Source of the DNA: CAWAMD01 sp963783045 | Lineage (GTDB): Bacteria; Actinomycetota; Nitriliruptoria; Nitriliruptorales; Nitriliruptoraceae | Length of the DNA: 64,000 bases | Assembly: GCA_963783045.1 (NCBI GenBank) | Contig: CAWAMD010000005.1 | Span: 186,001-250,000 of the forward strand | Reading direction: 5' to 3' | In this document: piece after piece, positions 61,182 through 64,000 of the stretch | Position numbering within the stretch: position 1 is the first letter of the stretch | How the letters are laid out: each line of letters opens with the position of its first letter | Position numbers and translations under genes: made by a program | The notes under the pieces: generated by a model | Database searches by the model: none | The model's input: the letters and a program-made list of their open reading frames with translations, nothing else | What the model was told of the DNA's origin: nothing

Positions 61182-62594
61182 GTGGACGGGCTCCCGCTCA
61201 ACCAGATCGCGCTCTCGGTCACCGACGTGCAGCGCACCCACCGCTGGTACCGGGACGTGTTCGGCTTCCTGCCCGCCGGCGGTACCTACACGTTCACCGG
61301 CCTGCTGCCCTCGAAGGTGCAGGGCCTGCCGGGCGCCTCGTCGGTGTGCTGGTGGCTCAACGACCAGCAGGACTTCTTCCAGCTCGAGCTCTTCGAGTTC
61401 TCGTCGCCGCGCGTTCGTCCGCTCCCCGAGGACTGGCGACCCTGCGACATCGGCTACACCACCATCGGGCTGCACGTCGCCGACCTCGACGCGACCCTTG
61501 ATCGCCTGGCCCGCCGCCACGGCGCGCCGCTGACCGACCCGATCGGCGAGCCGGGGCGACGCCGGGTGGCCATCCGCGATCCGGAGGGAATCCTCCTCGA
61601 GCTGCTGGAGGACGACCCGCGAGGACCCGACCGGCGGGCGCGTCCCCGCCCGCACGTGCCGGTCGTCACCCGGTTCGTGACGCTTTCGGTGCCGGACCTG
61701 GCCCGGGCCAGGCACACCTGGATCGACGTGCTCGGCCTCCCGGAGGCCACCGACGTGGTTCTGCACCGACCGGAGCACGAGGCGCTCTGGGGCCTCGCGG
61801 GGGCGAGCCGGCGCTCGTTCTGCGCCTGGGCCGGGGACGTGCTGATCGAGGTCGTCGAGTACGACGACCCCCGCGGCGCCCCGTGGCCGGCGGACTACCG
61901 CATCAGCGACCAGGGGCTGCTCAACATCGCGTTCGGCTTCCGGGACCGCAGCGCGCTGGACGCGATGATCCGGCGCTGCCAGTCGGGCGGGCTCCGCCCC
62001 AACTGGAACAAGCTCAGCGTCGCGGGCCTGTGGGAGGTCGTGTACGTCGACGACGAGCTCGGCTTCTCGATCGAGCTGCTCTACGTGCGGGACCTGCCGC
62101 GCCTGCCGTTGCGGATCAACGAGATCGAGCTCGGGTTCGCGCCGAAGTCGCCACCGATCCAGCACGTGTCGGCGTCGACCACCGTCCGCGTGCCGCCCGA
62201 GGTCGTGTGGGACGCGCTCGCGGACGTGGAGGGGATGGCCGCCTGGTCGCCGTACCGGCGGACGGCGGTGCTCGAGTCCGGTGTGGACGGGGGCCTTCTC
62301 GGGCAGCGCCGGCGCCTGTCGTCAGGGCCGGGCGGGATGGCCGTCACCGAGGACATCGTCGTGGTGGAGGCGCCACACCGCCTCGAGTACCGCGTCGTCG
62401 AAGGCTTCGGGGTCCGCTTCACCCACGGCTTCGTGACGCTCGACGACGACCCGGACGGCGGCACGCGTGTGACCTGGGAGGTGCAGCTCCGCCCCCGGGT
62501 CCCCGGGGCGACGGCGGTGACCCAGCGGATCGTCGACGACCTGGTCGCGGGGCTGGCCCGGCGCGTCGACGCCGCCGTGAGCGAGGAGGTCTGA
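61182..62594 (+). CDS. VOC-VOC-SRPBCC three-domain fusion protein
   Basis: A 470-residue protein. Two glyoxalase/bleomycin-resistance (VOC) modules come first: one around 5-140 (NQIALSVTDVQRTHRWYRDV) and one around 165-300 (TRFVTLSVPDLARARHTWIDVL). The last 150 residues (about 325-465) are a polyketide-cyclase/START-like SRPBCC domain: VSASTTVRVPPEVVWDALADVEGMAAWSPY. Metal ligands could be in HVADLDA and EVVEYDD. Such a fusion is unusual. GTG 61182 after GGAGG. Function unknown; the fold suggests an isomerase, lyase or hydrophobic-ligand enzyme. Confidence 0.7.
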   Translation: MDGLPLNQIALSVTDVQRTHRWYRDVFGFLPAGGTYTFTGLLPSKVQGLPGASSVCWWLNDQQDFFQLELFEFSSPRVRPLPEDWRPCDIGYTTIGLHVADLDATLDRLARRHGAPLTDPIGEPGRRRVAIRDPEGILLELLEDDPRGPDRRARPRPHVPVVTRFVTLSVPDLARARHTWIDVLGLPEATDVVLHRPEHEALWGLAGASRRSFCAWAGDVLIEVVEYDDPRGAPWPADYRISDQGLLNIAFGFRDRSALDAMIRRCQSGGLRPNWNKLSVAGLWEVVYVDDELGFSIELLYVRDLPRLPLRINEIELGFAPKSPPIQHVSASTTVRVPPEVVWDALADVEGMAAWSPYRRTAVLESGVDGGLLGQRRRLSSGPGGMAVTEDIVVVEAPHRLEYRVVEGFGVRFTHGFVTLDDDPDGGTRVTWEVQLRPRVPGATAVTQRIVDDLVAGLARRVDAAVSEEV

Positions 62595-62595
62595 C

Positions 62596-63843
62596 ATGCG
62601 GGCGCTGGTCGCGGACCTCTCGGTCGCCCGCTACGCCTGGACGACGGTCGCCGCCCGCCTGCGTCGCGACGCCGGGTGGCGGGCCGGTGGCGTCCTGACG
62701 TTCCGTGAGGACGCGCCGGAGCCGCTGCTGCCAAGCGCCGACGGCTGGGTCGTGATCCGACCCACGCTGGCCGGCGTGTGTGGCAGCGACATGAAGCTGC
62801 TGCACGGCCGCTTGTCGCTGCAGCTGTCTGCCTTCTACCCGGCGGCGCGCACGATCCCGGGACACGAGGTCGTCGGGGTGGTCGAGCGCGTCGGCACCGG
62901 CGTCCGGCGGCTCTCGGAGGGCGACCGGGTCGTCGTCGAGCCCGTCCTCGGCTGCCCGCAGAAGGGGCTCGATCCGCCCTGCCGGGCATGCGCCGCCGGC
63001 ACCATCCACCTGTGCGAGCGGGTCGACCTCGCCGGCACCGCCTGCGCCGGCCCGGGGCAGGGCTTCAACGAGCTCGTCGGTGGGGGCTGGGGCGAGCGCC
63101 TGACCGCGCACGAGAGCCAGTGCGTGCCGGTCGGGGCGCTCGACGACCGTCGGGCCGTCCTGGCGGAGCCCGGCGCGGTGGCGCTGCACGCCGCGCTGCG
63201 CTGGCACGGTGCGGGCGAGCGCGCCGTCGTCATCGGTCCCGGGTCGATCGGTCTCCTGCTGACCGCGTCCCTGCGCCGGCTGCACCCCGACCTCGACGTC
63301 ACCATGGTGGGCGTCGACGCCTTCGGGGCCGCACAGGCCCAGCGGGCCGGTGCCGACCGCACGGTGCTCCAGCCCGCCGAAGACGTCCTCGACGCCATGG
63401 CCGAGGTGACCGGTAGCCGCCGCATCATGCCCACGGTCGGCCGCCTGCCGATCCTCGACCACGGTGTGGACGTGGTCTACGACTGCGTCGGGACCTCCGC
63501 CACCCTCGACCTGGCGTTGCGGCTGCTGCGGGGACGCGGGACGCTCGTGCTCGTCGGCACCGCCGCGCGGCAGCCCGTCGACTTCTCGCTCGTCTGGTTC
63601 CGTGAGATCACCCTCGTCGGCGCCTTCGACTACGGACACGAGGCTGCCATCGACGGCCGACGGACCGTCGCGCAGATGGTCGAGTGGCTGGCCGACGCCT
63701 CCTTCCCCGCGGACGGGTTCGTGACCCACCGGTTCCTGCTGAGCGAGTACGCCGAGGCGCTCACCACCGCCGACGCCGGGCCGCGCGCCGGGGCGATCAA
63801 GGTCGCCTTCCGTCCCAACCCCGACCTCGAGACCGCGCACTAG
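62596..63843 (+). CDS. Zinc-dependent medium-chain alcohol dehydrogenase
   Basis: A 415-residue MDR enzyme. Catalytic zinc: Cys in GVCGSDMK and His-Glu in IPGHEVVGVVE; structural zinc cysteines in CPQKGLDPPCRACAAG and HLCERVD; cofactor motif VIGPGSIGLLLTASL. An N-terminal extension of about 40 residues is longer than usual. It is the last gene of the E1/VOC operon, and its stop TAG lies inside the hairpin repeat CGCACTAGTGCG that follows. ATG 62596 follows GAGGAGG. Confidence 0.85.
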   Translation: MRALVADLSVARYAWTTVAARLRRDAGWRAGGVLTFREDAPEPLLPSADGWVVIRPTLAGVCGSDMKLLHGRLSLQLSAFYPAARTIPGHEVVGVVERVGTGVRRLSEGDRVVVEPVLGCPQKGLDPPCRACAAGTIHLCERVDLAGTACAGPGQGFNELVGGGWGERLTAHESQCVPVGALDDRRAVLAEPGAVALHAALRWHGAGERAVVIGPGSIGLLLTASLRRLHPDLDVTMVGVDAFGAAQAQRAGADRTVLQPAEDVLDAMAEVTGSRRIMPTVGRLPILDHGVDVVYDCVGTSATLDLALRLLRGRGTLVLVGTAARQPVDFSLVWFREITLVGAFDYGHEAAIDGRRTVAQMVEWLADASFPADGFVTHRFLLSEYAEALTTADAGPRAGAIKVAFRPNPDLETAH

Positions 63844-63961
63844 TGCGTTCGAGCACGTGTGCGTGCTCGAACGCACTTCGAGCGGGGCGCGCGCGTCACA
63901 CCCAGCCGCGCACTAGTGCCGCGGAGTACGCGTGCGTGCTCGAACGCACTTCGAGCGGGGC
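63836..63961. repeat. Dispersed hairpin repeat, two copies with a perfect 16-bp stem
   Basis: The first copy has AGTGCGTTCGAGCACG (63842-63857), 4-nt loop, then its exact complement (63862-63877): a perfect hairpin right at the dehydrogenase stop, likely also a terminator. The 27-bp segment beginning CGTGCTCGAACGCACT is repeated at 63862-63888 and 63935-63961. The core is shared with the array at 27.8 kb. The remaining 39 bp to the window end show nothing. Confidence 0.9.
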
Positions 63962-64000
63962 CCGCGAGCCATCACGCCGACGCGGCGACGGACGCACGCC

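Noticed and set aside
62419..63876. Long minus-strand frame opposite the zinc dehydrogenase
   Set aside because: Antisense of a protein with full MDR motifs; typical high-GC shadow frame.

Overview
The window is very GC-rich (roughly 72 %), densely coded, rich in GTG starts and has many 4-bp ATGA stop/start overlaps. Gene content (a complete SufR-B-D-Rieske-C-S-U-T operon, F420-type LLM oxidoreductase, MoeZ, an ectoine-degradation operon, IdeR-type iron boxes) points to a free-living, probably salt-tolerant actinobacterium. A deep lineage such as Nitriliruptoria/Euzebya is my guess from the mixture, not something the sequence proves. No rRNA, tRNA, transposase, phage gene or CRISPR array was seen.

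Layout. 0.1-5.8 kb: a blue-copper-like lipoprotein, then a four-gene minus-strand operon whose enzymes match the four steps ectoine -> N-acetyl-diaminobutyrate -> diaminobutyrate -> aspartate semialdehyde -> aspartate. 6.0-9.6 kb: secreted phosphoesterase, isocitrate dehydrogenase and a second copper-type lipoprotein behind an iron box. 9.6-15.1 kb: cell-envelope glycan genes (membrane glycosyltransferase, epimerase, flippase-like/GT2 fusion behind a second iron box, FAD oxidoreductase). 15.2-19.5 kb: GroES-like protein, HisC-type aminotransferase, TlpA-like thioredoxin lipoprotein, Lgt-like membrane protein, hydrolase, DedA protein. 19.6-22.9 kb: MoxR-type AAA ATPase plus VWA partner. 23.0-29.6 kb: leucine/isovalerate catabolism (HMG-CoA lyase, biotin-containing alpha subunit, carboxyltransferase beta subunit), split by a Gmad2 lipoprotein and an MscS channel on the other strand and by an array of 36-bp hairpin repeats. 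29.7-43.2 kb: YqeY, a phasin/histone-like protein, RecD2, methyltransferase, molybdenum oxidoreductase, glutathionyl-hydroquinone-reductase-like enzyme, DEAD-box helicase, SDR. 43.2-46.6 kb: second flippase-like protein, GNAT and PIG-L deacetylase. 47-50 kb: endonuclease V-like protein, LLM oxidoreductase, orphan response regulator. 50.2-57.6 kb: SUF iron-sulfur operon with a recognisable SufR operator on its promoter. 57.7-58.9 kb: MoeZ. 59.1-63.8 kb: an unusual operon of TPP-dependent E1 alpha and beta subunits, a VOC-VOC-SRPBCC fusion and a zinc dehydrogenase, ending in a perfect hairpin of the same repeat family as the 27.8-kb array.

Seven genes are interrupted by single-base shifts although both halves keep normal protein sequence. 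Three of the seven are an extra A at what would otherwise be GACGTC. I therefore treat these as probable sequencing or assembly errors and annotate each as one gene. Coordinates follow the sequence as given.

The most interesting material is the complete ectoine catabolic operon that uses an EctB-type transaminase, the E1/VOC-SRPBCC/dehydrogenase operon of unknown pathway, the dispersed hairpin-repeat family, and three regulatory sites that can be read directly (two iron boxes, one SufR operator).
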